DNA of 54,256 bases from Streptomyces sp. TRM68367 (GCF_014495685.1 NZ_JACTVI010000056.1:1-54256), one strand, 5' to 3'; shown: positions 32,205 through 40,279, counted from the stretch's first letter. Numbers and translations: made by a program. The notes: generated by a model from the letters alone, not told the origin.

Positions 32205-32489
32205 ATGACCGCCGATCGCCGCCGCCTCGACCTCGACCCCGACACCGTCGAGCGCGACCTGGTCAAACTCGTCCTGACCGTCGTGGAGTTACTGCGTCAG
32301 CTCATGGAACGCCAGGCGCTGCGCCGGTTCGACACGGGTGAGCTGAGCGAGGAGCAGGAGGAGCGGATCGGGCTCACGCTGATGCTGCTCGACGACCGGA
32401 TGACCGAGCTGCGAGAGCGCTACGGACTGCGGCCCGAGGACCTGAACCTGGACCTCGGGCCGCTCGGACCTCTGCTTCCCCGGGACTGA
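32205..32489 (+). CDS. gvpK: Gas vesicle protein GvpK
   Basis: A 94-residue helical protein with LDLDPDTVERDLVKLVLTVV and RQLMERQALRRFDTGEL, characteristic of GvpK. It ends the cluster. No gvpN is present, in line with the eight-gene actinobacterial set. The stop codon lies in the loop of a terminator-like hairpin. Confidence 0.92.
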   Translation: MTADRRRLDLDPDTVERDLVKLVLTVVELLRQLMERQALRRFDTGELSEEQEERIGLTLMLLDDRMTELRERYGLRPEDLNLDLGPLGPLLPRD

Positions 32490-32496
32490 CCCGGGG
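32478..32496 (+). terminator. Hairpin at the end of gvpK
   Basis: CCCCGGG (32478-32484) and CCCGGGG (32490-32496) form a 7-bp stem with a 5-nt loop containing the gvpK stop codon. It separates gvpK from the convergent small gene ending at 32509. There is no U-tract, as is usual in Streptomyces. Confidence 0.45.
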
Positions 32497-32508
32497 GAGC
32501 GGGGTCAT

Positions 32509-32679
32509 TCACCACCGGTACCAGTGAGACCGGCCTCCGGCAGCGGTGGTACCGCGCATCAGGAAACCCAGCAGCCACAGCACGAGGACCGCAAGTGCGA
32601 TCCACCACAGCAGCTTGACTGCGAATCCGGCGCCGAAGAGAACCAGCGCCAAAAGCAATACCAGCAGGATGGGAACCAT
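32509..32679 (-). CDS. Small hydrophobic membrane protein
   Basis: A 56-residue protein starting at the ATG at 32679 with GGAGG 9 nt upstream. It begins MVPILLVLLLALVLFGAG, continues with a Trp-rich second hydrophobic stretch (KLLWWIALAVLVLWLLGFLM), and ends in a short polar tail RSHWYRW. Two membrane segments fill almost the whole length. It resembles the abundant 'hydrophobic protein' of Streptomyces. Function unknown. It is convergent with gvpK, 20 bp from its stop. An inverted repeat GGTTTC-GG-GAAACC lies just upstream. Confidence 0.75.
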   Translation of the reverse strand: MVPILLVLLLALVLFGAGFAVKLLWWIALAVLVLWLLGFLMRGTTAAGGRSHWYRW

Positions 32680-32751
32680 AATTCGAGCCTCCTGCTTTTC
32701 CGGGTTTCCCGAAACCGGCGCTTCAGGCTTGCCGGCGGCGGCGAATTCGCC

Positions 32752-33573
32752 TCAGGCCGCCTTGCGGCAGAGGATCTCGCCGTGCAGCACCGCGAACCAG
32801 CCGTCCTCCCGCCGCCCCCACTCCCGCCAGGCGTCCGACACGGCCCGCAGTTGCTCCGGGGTCGCGTGGCCGCCCTCCGTGGCCCGCTGCGCGTACGCCG
32901 ACGCCAGGGTGCGGTCCGCCCACAGGCCGCTCCACCACGCCCGCTCCTCAGGTGTGGAGAACGTCCAGGTGCCGGAGGTGGCCGTGACGTCGGTGAGCCC
33001 CGCCGCCAGCGCCCAGGACCGCAGCCGGCGCCCCGCGTCCGGCTCGCCGCCGTTGGCGCGTGCCACCCGGCGGTACAGGTCGAGCCAGTCGTCCAGCCCG
33101 GGCGTCGCGGGATACCAGGTCATCGCCCCGTAGTCGGCGTCCCGGACCGCGACGTACCCGCCCGGCCTCGTGACCCGCGCCATCTCGCGCAGCGCCCGCA
33201 CCGGGTCCCCGACGTGCTGGAGCACCTGGTGGGCGTGGACCACGCAGAACGTGTCGTCCGGGAAGTCCAGGGCGTGTACGTCGGCGACCGCGAAGCCGGT
33301 GTTCGTCAGCCCGCGCTCGGCGGCCGTGGCCCGCGCCTGCTCCAGGATGCCAGGCGCCCGGTCGACGCCCGTGACGTGCCCGTCGGGGACCAGCTCGGCC
33401 AGGTCGGCGGTGATGGTGCCCGGCCCGCAGCCGATGTCCAGGATCCGCATGTGCGGCTTGAGGGAGCCGAGCAGGTACGCCGCCGAGTTGGCGGCGGTGC
33501 GCCAGGTGTGCGAACGCAGCACCGACTCGTGGTGCCCGTGCGTGTAGACGGCGGTCTCGCGTGGTGTCGACAT
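32752..33573 (-). CDS. Class I SAM-dependent methyltransferase (UbiE/MenG-like)
   Basis: A 273-residue methyltransferase with ILDIGCGPGTITADLAEL (motif I), VTGVDRAPGILEQA (motif II), and VHAHQVLQHVGDPVRALREM plus VTRPGGYVAVRDADYG, the usual series of the Methyltransf_11 group. The start ATG at 33573 has GAGGTGGACC upstream; an in-frame ATG at 33636 is less likely. Acceptor unknown. Both neighbours have their own spacing, so it is probably a single-gene unit. Confidence 0.9.
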   Translation of the reverse strand: MSTPRETAVYTHGHHESVLRSHTWRTAANSAAYLLGSLKPHMRILDIGCGPGTITADLAELVPDGHVTGVDRAPGILEQARATAAERGLTNTGFAVADVHALDFPDDTFCVVHAHQVLQHVGDPVRALREMARVTRPGGYVAVRDADYGAMTWYPATPGLDDWLDLYRRVARANGGEPDAGRRLRSWALAAGLTDVTATSGTWTFSTPEERAWWSGLWADRTLASAYAQRATEGGHATPEQLRAVSDAWREWGRREDGWFAVLHGEILCRKAA

Positions 33574-33676
33574 TGGCCGTGGTCCACCTCTTTTCGTCCT
33601 CGCAGGGATGACCGTCACCGTACGCGCGGTGGCCAAATAATGAGACCCCGGTTTTGCAATATGGACTGACGGAGTG

Positions 33677-35185
33677 TCAGGTGATGCGCCGTGCCGGTGG
33701 CAGCGGCCGGTACACCACCAGTGCCTCGGGCAGCTTCTCCAGCGTCACCGCGCCCCGCACCTCGGTGACTTCACCGTCGTAGGCGAGCAGCGTGCCCGGC
33801 GCCACGCTGTCCAGGTGCAGGCGGCGCACCTGCACCGCGGCGTGCGCCGGAGAACGCGTCAGGGGACCCGCTACGGCGGCGGCGAGCAGCCGCAGCGCGG
33901 GCCGCCGGCCGCCGTGCACGACCCGCACGTCGAGCTGCCCGTCCGCGAGGTCCAGCCGGCGGCCGGGCGCGAGCCCCATGCGGTGGTAGGTGCCGTTCCC
34001 GGCGAACAGCAGCCACAGCGGCCGGGGCCGGCCCTGGAACACCGCCTCCAGGGGGTGCCGGTCGGCGCGCAGCACGCGCAGCGCCGCGAGCACCCCGGCC
34101 GGCCAGCCGCCGATCCGGCGCGACCAGTGGTCCCGCTCGCGCACCAGCTCCGGGTACACGCCCAGGCTGCACGTGTTGAGGAACACGCCCTGCCGTCCAC
34201 CGCAGGTGAACCGGCCCACGTCGACGCGGACGCCCTCGCCGGATTTCAGGGCCCGGGTCAGGTCCCGGGCGTCCTCCACGCCGAGGTCGTAGGCGAAGTG
34301 GTTGAGCGTGCCGCCCGGCAGTACCGCCAGGGGCAGGCCGTGCCGCAGGGCGACCTTGGCGGCGGTGTTCACCGTGCCGTCGCCGCCGCACACGCCGAGG
34401 ACGCGGGCGCGTCCCGCCGCCATCTCCAACGCGGCCCCGACCTCGTCGGCTTCGCACACGATGACCTCGCAGCCCGGCAGTACCTCCCGCAGGGCCGCAG
34501 CGCGCTCGGCGCCGCTCGCCGCCTCGTTGGCCACGAGGACCAGCCCCGCCCCGTCCGGCAGCGCCGGGACGTCCGCCCGGGGCCGGGCCGGCGGGGTCAG
34601 CTGGGCCCGCGTGGGCACCATGCCCCGTACGGCGAACGCCGCGCCCACGCCCAGGGCGGCCCCGGCCGCGACGTCGCTCGGGAAGTGGACGCCGGTGTAG
34701 ACGCGGGACAGCGCGACCGAGGCGGCCACCGGGGCGACGGCCGCGCCCCAGGCCGGGGACTCCAGGGCGACGCCGGCGGCGAAGGCTGCGGCCGACGCGG
34801 AGTGGCCCGACGGGAACGACGTGGTGATCGGCTGCCGCTTCAGCTGCCGGATCACCGGGACCGGATCCAGCAGCGGGCGGGGCCGGCGGACCGTGCGCTT
34901 GCCGAGGGTGTTGATGGTCAGGGAGGCCAGCGACAGCGAGGCCAGGCCGCGGGCGGCGGCGCGGCGGGCCCGCGGGGTGCGGCTCGCCGCCAGCGCGGCG
35001 CCGGCGGCGAACCACAGCAGACCGTGGTTCGCGCTGCGGCTCAGCCGGGGCAGCAGCGGGTCGGCCCCCGGCCAGTGCCGGGCTGCGACCGTCTCGAACA
35101 GCCTGAGGTCCCATTGCACAAACCGGTCCCTGAGGAGATGGTGGCCGGGCTTCGGAACGGTGAGATCCACATCTGGGCGTGTCAT
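33677..35185 (-). CDS. PAP2 phosphatase fused to a diacylglycerol-kinase-like lipid kinase
   Basis: A 502-residue bifunctional protein. The N-terminal half is a membrane PAP2 phosphatase with KRTVRRPRP, PSGHSASAA and SRVYTGVHFPSD (the three PAP2 motifs). The C-terminal half is a DAGK/sphingosine-kinase domain with CGGDGTVNTAAK, PGGTLNHFA and a C-terminal LAYDGE motif. One half can remove and the other add a phosphate on lipid head groups, so it may control phosphatidate/diacylglycerol or polyprenyl phosphate balance. The start ATG at 35185 has only a weak binding site; in-frame starts further upstream exist. Confidence 0.9.
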   Translation of the reverse strand: MTRPDVDLTVPKPGHHLLRDRFVQWDLRLFETVAARHWPGADPLLPRLSRSANHGLLWFAAGAALAASRTPRARRAAARGLASLSLASLTINTLGKRTVRRPRPLLDPVPVIRQLKRQPITTSFPSGHSASAAAFAAGVALESPAWGAAVAPVAASVALSRVYTGVHFPSDVAAGAALGVGAAFAVRGMVPTRAQLTPPARPRADVPALPDGAGLVLVANEAASGAERAAALREVLPGCEVIVCEADEVGAALEMAAGRARVLGVCGGDGTVNTAAKVALRHGLPLAVLPGGTLNHFAYDLGVEDARDLTRALKSGEGVRVDVGRFTCGGRQGVFLNTCSLGVYPELVRERDHWSRRIGGWPAGVLAALRVLRADRHPLEAVFQGRPRPLWLLFAGNGTYHRMGLAPGRRLDLADGQLDVRVVHGGRRPALRLLAAAVAGPLTRSPAHAAVQVRRLHLDSVAPGTLLAYDGEVTEVRGAVTLEKLPEALVVYRPLPPARRIT

Positions 35186-35192
35186 GGTGGTC

Positions 35193-35216
35193 GAGTACCC
35201 CGCGGACGACGGGTAC
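35193..35216 (+). promoter_or_regulatory. SigB-type promoter candidate upstream of the ABC-F gene
   Basis: GAGT (35193-35196), 14 nt, then GGGTAC (35211-35216), matching GNNT-N14-16-GGGTAC. It lies about 110 nt before the ABC-F start, which is rather far, and overlaps the upstream region of the divergent PAP2-kinase gene. This is the weakest of the similar motifs in the window. Confidence 0.3.
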
Positions 35217-35324
35217 TGCGGGCCATCACGTGCCGCCCGCCGGGCCCCGGGGCCGCCACCCGCCGTTCGTCGCGCCCGAAAAGCGATTGCCCTGCCTCCG
35301 GCCGGACACCCACAATCGCTGGTC

Positions 35325-36944
35325 ATGGGTCACCTCGAAGCCGCGCACCTGGAGTACTGCCTGCCCGACGGGAGGGCGTTGCTCGGCGACGTGTCGTTCC
35401 GCGTGGGGGAGGGGGCCGTCGTGGCCCTCGTCGGGCCCAACGGGGCCGGGAAGACGACCCTGCTGCGGCTGCTGTCGGGCGAGCTGAAACCGCACGCCGG
35501 GTCGGTCACCGTCAGCGGCGGGCTGGGCGTGATGCGCCAGTTCGTGGGCTCCGTACGGGACGAGACGACCGTACGGGACCTGCTCGTGTCCGTCGCGCCG
35601 CCCCGCATCCGCGAGGCCGCCCGCGCCGTCGACGCCGCCGAGCACGCCATCATGACCGTCGACGACGAGGCCGCGCAGCTGAAGTACGCCCAGGCCCTCG
35701 CCGACTGGGCCGAGGCTCGCGGCTACGAGGCCGAGACGCTGTGGGACATGTGCACCACCGCCGCCCTCGGCGTGCCGTACGACAGGGCACAGTGGCGGCA
35801 GGTGCGTACCCTGTCCGGCGGCGAGCAGAAGCGGCTCGTGCTGGAGGCGCTGCTGCGCGGCACCGACGAGGTGCTGCTGCTCGACGAGCCCGACAACTAC
35901 CTCGACGTCCCCGGCAAGCGGTGGCTGGAGGAGCGGCTCGCCGAGACCCGCAAGACGGTCCTGTTCGTCTCCCACGACCGCGAGCTCCTCGCCCGCGCGG
36001 CACAGCGCATCGTCTCCCTCGAACCGAGCCCCGCCGGCGCGGACGCCTGGGTGCACGGCGGCGGCTTCGCCACCTACCACGACGCCCGCCGGGAGCGCTT
36101 CGCCCGCTTCGAGGAGCTGCGCCGGCGCTGGGACGAGAAGCACGCCCAGCTGAAGAAGCTGGTGCTGACACTCCGTCAAGCCGCCGAGAACAGCGCGGAC
36201 ATGGCCTCCCGCTACCGCGCCGCCCAGACCCGCCTGCGCAAGTTCGAGGAGGCCGGCCCGCCCCCGGAGCCGCCGCGCGAGCAGGACATCAGGATGCGCC
36301 TGAAGGGCGGCCGCACCGGCGTACGGGCCGTCACCTGCGAGGACCTTGAACTCACCGGCCTGATGAAGCCCTTCGACCTGGAGGTCTTCTACGGCGAACG
36401 CGTCGCCGTCCTCGGCTCCAACGGCTCCGGCAAGTCGCACTTCCTGCGCCTGCTCGCCGGCGACGACGTCGCGCACACGGGCCGGTGGAAACTGGGAGCG
36501 CGCGTCGTGCCCGGGCACTTCGCGCAGACCCACTCCCACCCCGAACTGGTGGGCCGCACCCTGCGCGACATCCTGTGGACGGAGCACTCCCAGGACCGCG
36601 GCGCCGCCATGTCCCGGCTGCGCCGCTACGAGCTGTCCGGCCAGTCCGAGCAGACCTTCGACCGCCTCTCCGGCGGCCAGCAGGCCCGCTTCCAGATCCT
36701 GCTGCTGGAGCTCCAGGGCGTCACGGCCCTGCTGCTCGACGAGCCCACCGACAACCTCGACCTGGAGTCCGCCGAGGCCCTCCAGGAGGGCCTGGAGTCC
36801 TTCGACGGCACGGTCCTCGCGGTCACCCACGACCGCTGGTTCGCCCGCTCCTTCGACCGCTACCTGGTCTTCGGCAGCGACGGCCGCGTCCGCGAGACCC
36901 CCGAGGCGGTCTGGGACGAGCGCCGGGTGGAGCGGGTGCGGTAG
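35325..36944 (+). CDS. ABC-F family ATPase
   Basis: A 539-residue soluble protein with two ABC ATPase domains and no membrane part. Domain 1 has GPNGAGKTT, LSGGEQKRL and LLDEPDNYLD; domain 2 has GSNGSGKS, LSGGQQARF and LLDEPTDNLD. The linker between (about residues 245-330) is strongly charged and helical (RRRWDEKHAQLKKLVLTLRQ), as in ABC-F proteins that act on the ribosomal E site. Members either relieve antibiotic stalling or tune translation. No antibiotic gene is adjacent, so a translation factor role is at least as likely. Its stop codon abuts an inverted-repeat element. Confidence 0.92.
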   Translation: MGHLEAAHLEYCLPDGRALLGDVSFRVGEGAVVALVGPNGAGKTTLLRLLSGELKPHAGSVTVSGGLGVMRQFVGSVRDETTVRDLLVSVAPPRIREAARAVDAAEHAIMTVDDEAAQLKYAQALADWAEARGYEAETLWDMCTTAALGVPYDRAQWRQVRTLSGGEQKRLVLEALLRGTDEVLLLDEPDNYLDVPGKRWLEERLAETRKTVLFVSHDRELLARAAQRIVSLEPSPAGADAWVHGGGFATYHDARRERFARFEELRRRWDEKHAQLKKLVLTLRQAAENSADMASRYRAAQTRLRKFEEAGPPPEPPREQDIRMRLKGGRTGVRAVTCEDLELTGLMKPFDLEVFYGERVAVLGSNGSGKSHFLRLLAGDDVAHTGRWKLGARVVPGHFAQTHSHPELVGRTLRDILWTEHSQDRGAAMSRLRRYELSGQSEQTFDRLSGGQQARFQILLLELQGVTALLLDEPTDNLDLESAEALQEGLESFDGTVLAVTHDRWFARSFDRYLVFGSDGRVRETPEAVWDERRVERVR

Positions 36945-37202
36945 TTTCTCGCCCCCGTCGCCCTACCCGTCCCATCCCGGGGCGCCGCCCCGGACCCCCG
37001 GCTGGGGACTGCGTCCCCAGACCCTATCGGCCTGAACGGCCTCGTCCTCAAACGCCGGACAGGCTGGAGGATGCCGACCGGCGCTGGAAACCAGCCCCTG
37101 CGGCGTTTGAAGTACGGGGGTCCAGGGGGCAGAGCCCCTGGCGGGGTCGAAGGGGCGAGCCTCTTCAGGATGGGACGGGTAGGGGCGGCGGGGGCGAGAA
37201 AC
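36944..37202. repeat. 259-bp intergenic element with 34-35-bp terminal inverted repeats
   Basis: The left end (36944-36977, starting GTTTCTCGCCCCCGTCG) is the inverted copy of the right end (37168-37202, ending GGCGGGGGCGAGAAAC), with only about three differences. Internal segments also pair, for example CAAACGCCGG near 37050 and a GGCGTTTGAA copy near 37100. It fills the gap between the convergent ABC-F and baeRF genes, touching both ends. The internal TCAAACGCCGG-type sequence is one I recall as widespread between Streptomyces genes. It contains no ORF; it may be a MITE-like element or a large terminator. Confidence 0.75.
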
Positions 37203-37225
37203 TGCGAGGCCCGCACCGGCGCCGC

Positions 37226-38332
37226 TCATGTCCAGCGCAGCAGCGCCCCCAAGCCGCCCGCAGGCTCCGTGTCCGGGGCCGCCGGGGTCACCGACATGGC
37301 GGGGGCGCCGGTCGCCACCACGGAGCGGATCAGGGCGTCGTCGGCACGGGCGGACCAGGAGTGAAGTTCGCCCAGCGCCCTCAGGTCCGTGCGCCGCACC
37401 GCCAGCTGGTCCGGGTCCTCGCCGATCCACACCTCGCGGTGCGCGTCGGGACCGTCCGGGCGGATGAGCAGCTCGTCGATACGGTGCTCGCGCGCCGCCT
37501 CGACCAGCGCGGGCACGCCCTCCACGGCCCCCGCGTGCCCCTCGGCATCCGGGGTGCGGGCGGCCAGGAAGCGGTCCAGCTCGGCCGCGGCCCGCAGCCG
37601 CACGTGCTCGGCCCGGGCCCGCTCCACGTCCTCGTCGAGCAGCCGGCTGCCGGTGCCGTGCGGGGCCTCCGCGACCAGGTCGTGCAGCCGCTGCGGCAGC
37701 CGCTCGTGCACGGCCCGCCGTTCCCGCTCCTCGCCGACGAGGATCAGCAGGTCGGCCCGGGTCTCCTCCTGGCACACGGCGAGCGCATCGGCGACCTCGG
37801 CCGCGTTGTGCTCCCAGGTGTTCTCCACCCGCAGCTGGAAGTGGCGCTCGGACCAGTCGACCGAGCGCGTCCGGTGCACCGGCCACTGCCGGCCGGTGAC
37901 ACCGCCGGCCTCCTCCTGGCCGAGCCCGCTGCGCAGCTCGAAGCCGGCGCCCTTGCGGTCGACGTACGCCACCACGCACACCGGGTCCTCCCCGGCCAGC
38001 TCCAGCAGCGGCGTCACCCGCGGCAGCGGCCCCCATACGGCCGAATCGCGCTGCGGGGAACGGGCCAGCGGCGGGTCGAGGACCACCTCGCCGGCGCGGG
38101 CGAACAGGGCCCGGCCGTGCGGCTCCGTGGAGTGCCGCAGCTCGTCCACCGCGTCCTGCACGGCCCGGCAGGTCGCCTCGTCCGCTCCCTGTACGGCCAG
38201 GTCCCGGGCCAGGGCCCGGGCCGTCAGGTACCGCTCGTGCGGGGTGTCCTCCGTGTGCCGCGAGGTGTCGACGTACACGGAGGCCCAGGGCCCCGGATGT
38301 TCGTACAGTGGGTGCAGAAAGGCGAGATCCAT
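37226..38332 (-). CDS. Bacterial release-factor-like protein (baeRF/Vms1-type)
   Basis: A 368-residue protein with an N-terminal domain (MDLAFLHPLYEHPGPWASVY, YVDTSRHTEDTPHERY), a central eRF1-like domain (VCVVAYVDRKGAGFE; WPVHRTRSVDWSERHFQLRVE) and a C-terminal L7Ae-like domain (DELLIRPDG). This is the bacterial archaeo-eukaryotic release factor group related to Vms1/ANKZF1, some of which release peptides from stalled ribosomes. I see no GGQ motif. The ATG at 38332 has GGGAGGG upstream. A GTGT-N15-GGGTAC promoter candidate lies about 50 nt further upstream, shared with the divergent DUF6158 gene. The family assignment is from overall pattern. Confidence 0.75.
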   Translation of the reverse strand: MDLAFLHPLYEHPGPWASVYVDTSRHTEDTPHERYLTARALARDLAVQGADEATCRAVQDAVDELRHSTEPHGRALFARAGEVVLDPPLARSPQRDSAVWGPLPRVTPLLELAGEDPVCVVAYVDRKGAGFELRSGLGQEEAGGVTGRQWPVHRTRSVDWSERHFQLRVENTWEHNAAEVADALAVCQEETRADLLILVGEERERRAVHERLPQRLHDLVAEAPHGTGSRLLDEDVERARAEHVRLRAAAELDRFLAARTPDAEGHAGAVEGVPALVEAAREHRIDELLIRPDGPDAHREVWIGEDPDQLAVRRTDLRALGELHSWSARADDALIRSVVATGAPAMSVTPAAPDTEPAGGLGALLRWT

Positions 38333-38379
38333 GGCTCCCTCCCGGATGCCGCTCGGGGTGGTGCGTTGCACACGGGCGG

Positions 38380-38404
38380 GTACCCGGACCACGGACACGA
38401 ACAC
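38380..38404 (-). promoter_or_regulatory. SigB-type promoter candidate in the divergent baeRF/DUF6158 gap
   Basis: Minus strand: GTGT (38404-38401), 15 nt, then GGGTAC (38385-38380), about 48 nt before the baeRF start. The -10 is part of the palindrome GGGTACCC (38378-38385), so the same 8 bp also gives a -10-like GGGTAC facing the DUF6158 gene. The plus-strand -35 spacing is poor, with the nearest GNNT 18 nt away. Confidence 0.5.
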
Positions 38405-38422
38405 GACGAGCGGGGCACTACC

Positions 38423-38680
38423 ATGACCGGAGTCGAACCGAGCCGCCTGGACGATCAGCAGCTGATGAAGGAGCTGGAGACCATCCACCGCACGCGTCAC
38501 GACACACTGCTGTACGGCTCCAACGACGCGCTGCGCGCCCACAACGAGCGCATGGCGCAGCTGGAGGGCGAGTACCTGCGCCGCAACCCGCGCCGCCCGG
38601 TCGCCGCGGGCCGCACCCGCGAGGGCGCCCGCGACCGAAGCGGCGCCTGCTCGACGACACCGTCGACTCCGGGCACCTGA
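38423..38680 (+). CDS. DUF6158-family small protein
   Basis: An 85-residue protein starting MTGVEPSRLDDQQLMKELE, with TIHRTRHDTLLYGSNDALRA and QLEGEYLRRNPRR following and a variable basic end. It is a well-conserved helical Streptomyces protein without known function; I recognise it as the DUF6158 type. The ATG follows a weak GAGCGGGG. It is divergent from the baeRF-like gene, with which it may share regulation by a stress sigma factor. Confidence 0.8.
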   Translation: MTGVEPSRLDDQQLMKELETIHRTRHDTLLYGSNDALRAHNERMAQLEGEYLRRNPRRPVAAGRTREGARDRSGACSTTPSTPGT

Positions 38681-39096
38681 CGGCACGGTGCCCTGCGGGC
38701 TGCTCGGTCGCAGCACACTCCCGCGGGCGGCGCCCTGATCAGGCGCCGGGGGCTTGCGCACGGCCCGCTGCTGATGCTCCCGGTGGCCGCCGCCACCACG
38801 GGCGGCCGCCGTGGGGCGGCCGGGCGTCGGCGGCGCGGCACCTCGTGGCGCCGTACCCTGATCACACGGGCACGGCGTCCTCCCTGCTGGCGGGCGTGCG
38901 GTGACCACCTGCTGGCCTGCCTAGGACCGAACGCCCCGGCCGCGCCGAGCTCACCGGCCTGCCGTGCCTTCACCGGAGTGGACGCGCCGGACCACGCCTG
39001 GCCCGCCGGGGCCGTCGTACGACAGGGCACCCGGGCCCCGCGGCCGTGGGCGGCCGGGAACCCGGGTGCCGAAGCGCCTGACGCGGGCCGGTGTGA
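38681..39096. other. Stretch without a recognisable gene
   Basis: About 415 bp between the DUF6158 gene and the KatE remnant. Frames across it are Arg/Pro/Ala-rich shadows without binding sites. I see no repeat or RNA gene. It may be former coding sequence, given the neighbouring decay. Confidence 0.4.
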
Positions 39097-39591
39097 TCAG
39101 CGGCGCACCGGTGGGCGGTTCCAGTGGCGGTGGGCCGCGATCGCGTCCACGAGGGCGCGCAGGAACTCCTCGCTCGCCGGGCCGGGGGAGGTGTCCGTGA
39201 CCACGCCCTGGTCGGCGACCACCCGGTGGAACTCGGCGGAGAGCCGCAGGCCCTCCGGTTCCAGCGCGGACAGGACGCCCACGCCGGAGCCGAGCGCGCC
39301 CACCGGCTAAAAGGCGGCACGCGTGAACTCCGCGCAGGACTCGTACGGTTCGAAATAGCCGTACGCGCCCGCGTCCCGCGCATGCACCACCCGCTCCGGG
39401 GTCCGCTCGTGGTCGAAGTGCGTCAGCTTCTCCCGGAAGTGGAAGTCCTCCATCAGCGTCGGCCCGCGCTCACCCGCGGCGAGCGAGTCGTCGGTGTGGT
39501 CGACCTCCACGCCCTGGTCTGTGGTGAGCGGCCCGCCGGCCGGGTCGTCCGCCCGGACGGCCGCCCGCTGCTCCTGCTTGCGGTCCGTCAT
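39097..39591 (-). pseudogene. Large-subunit catalase (KatE/HPII-type) with internal deletion
   Basis: Starts MTDRKQEQRAAVRADDPAGG at an ATG overlapping the PfpI gene stop, and continues through RGPTLMEDFHFREKLTHFDH to ESCAEFTRAAF, the catalase N-terminus. A TAG at 39307-39309 follows. The same frame then goes on with PVGALGSGVGVLSALEPEG to RALVDAIAAHRHWNRPP, which is the very C-terminal GATase-like end of large-subunit catalases. The whole heme core and most of the C-terminal domain, roughly 600 codons, are missing. The deletion join itself appears to create the stop. No catalase activity is possible. The upstream PfpI gene is intact. Confidence 0.85.
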
Positions 39592-40142
39592 CGGGCGGCC
39601 TCCTTCGGCGCGCGGGCGAACACGTCGAGCAACGCCTCGCAGAACGCCTTGAGATCGTCCGGCTTGCGGCTGGTGACCAGCGTGTTCGGGCCCTCGTCAC
39701 AGATCTGCACCTGTTCGTCCACCCAGGTGCCGCCCGCGTTGCGGATGTCGGTCTGCAGGCTCGGCCACGAGGTCAGCGTCCTGCCCTCGACGACGTTCGC
39801 CTCGACCAGCGTCCAGGGGGCGTGGCAGATCGCGGCGACCGGCAGCCCCTGCTCGAAGAAGTCCCGGACGAAGGACACCGCCTTGCGGTCCATCCGCAGG
39901 AAGTCGGGGTTGGCGACCCCGCCCGGCAGCACGAGTCCGCCGAACGAGTCCGCCGACGTCTCGCCGACGACCTCCTGCACGGGGAAGGCGTCCGCCATGT
40001 CGAGATGGTCGAAGGCCTGGATCCGGCCCGGCTTCGTCGACACCAGCACGGGCTCGTGGCCCGCGTCCACCACCGCCTGCCAGGGATCGGTGAGCTCGAC
40101 CTGCTCGACTCCCTGGGGTGCGGTCAGAAACGCGATGCGCAT
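39588..40142 (-). CDS. PfpI/DJ-1-family type 1 glutamine amidotransferase-like protein
   Basis: A 184-residue protein with the nucleophile elbow AAICHAPW (C106, H107), LVLPGGVANPDFLR and a normal length. Family members are general-stress proteins with deglycase, chaperone or peptidase activities. It starts at 40142 after GAAAGGACGGG, with a strong hairpin directly before that site. It overlaps the broken catalase gene by 4 nt (ATGA). PfpI proteins beside KatE suggest oxidative stress defence. Confidence 0.93.
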   Translation of the reverse strand: MRIAFLTAPQGVEQVELTDPWQAVVDAGHEPVLVSTKPGRIQAFDHLDMADAFPVQEVVGETSADSFGGLVLPGGVANPDFLRMDRKAVSFVRDFFEQGLPVAAICHAPWTLVEANVVEGRTLTSWPSLQTDIRNAGGTWVDEQVQICDEGPNTLVTSRKPDDLKAFCEALLDVFARAPKEAAR

Positions 40143-40160
40143 GATGTTTCCCGTCCTTTC

Positions 40161-40180
40161 GGGGCCCGGAACCGGGCCCC
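40161..40180 (-). promoter_or_regulatory. Hairpin just upstream of the pfpI ribosome binding site
   Basis: GGGGCCCGG (40161-40169) and CCGGGCCCC (40172-40180) pair perfectly around two bases. On the minus strand the stem ends immediately before GAAAGGACGGG, the binding site of the PfpI-like gene. It could stabilise the leader, modulate translation, or be a processing site or an end for an upstream transcript from the CBS gene. Confidence 0.45.
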
Positions 40181-40279
40181 GTCGCTCGTTTCTCCTCGCG
40201 TACAGCAGGCAACCGCATGGTGACTCCGCCGATGTCCACGGTGACGCCGGCGACGTCGGTCACCTGGGCTGATCGCGGC

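Noticed and set aside
28997..32489. Novel gas-vesicle system
   Set aside because: The gene order O-A-F-G-J-L-S-K is the known actinobacterial type; only the mini-ORF and leader repeat are unusual.
39697..40263. Minus-strand ORF starting upstream of the PfpI gene
   Set aside because: Only its first 25 codons lie outside PfpI, and the rest is an out-of-frame shadow of a clear gene.
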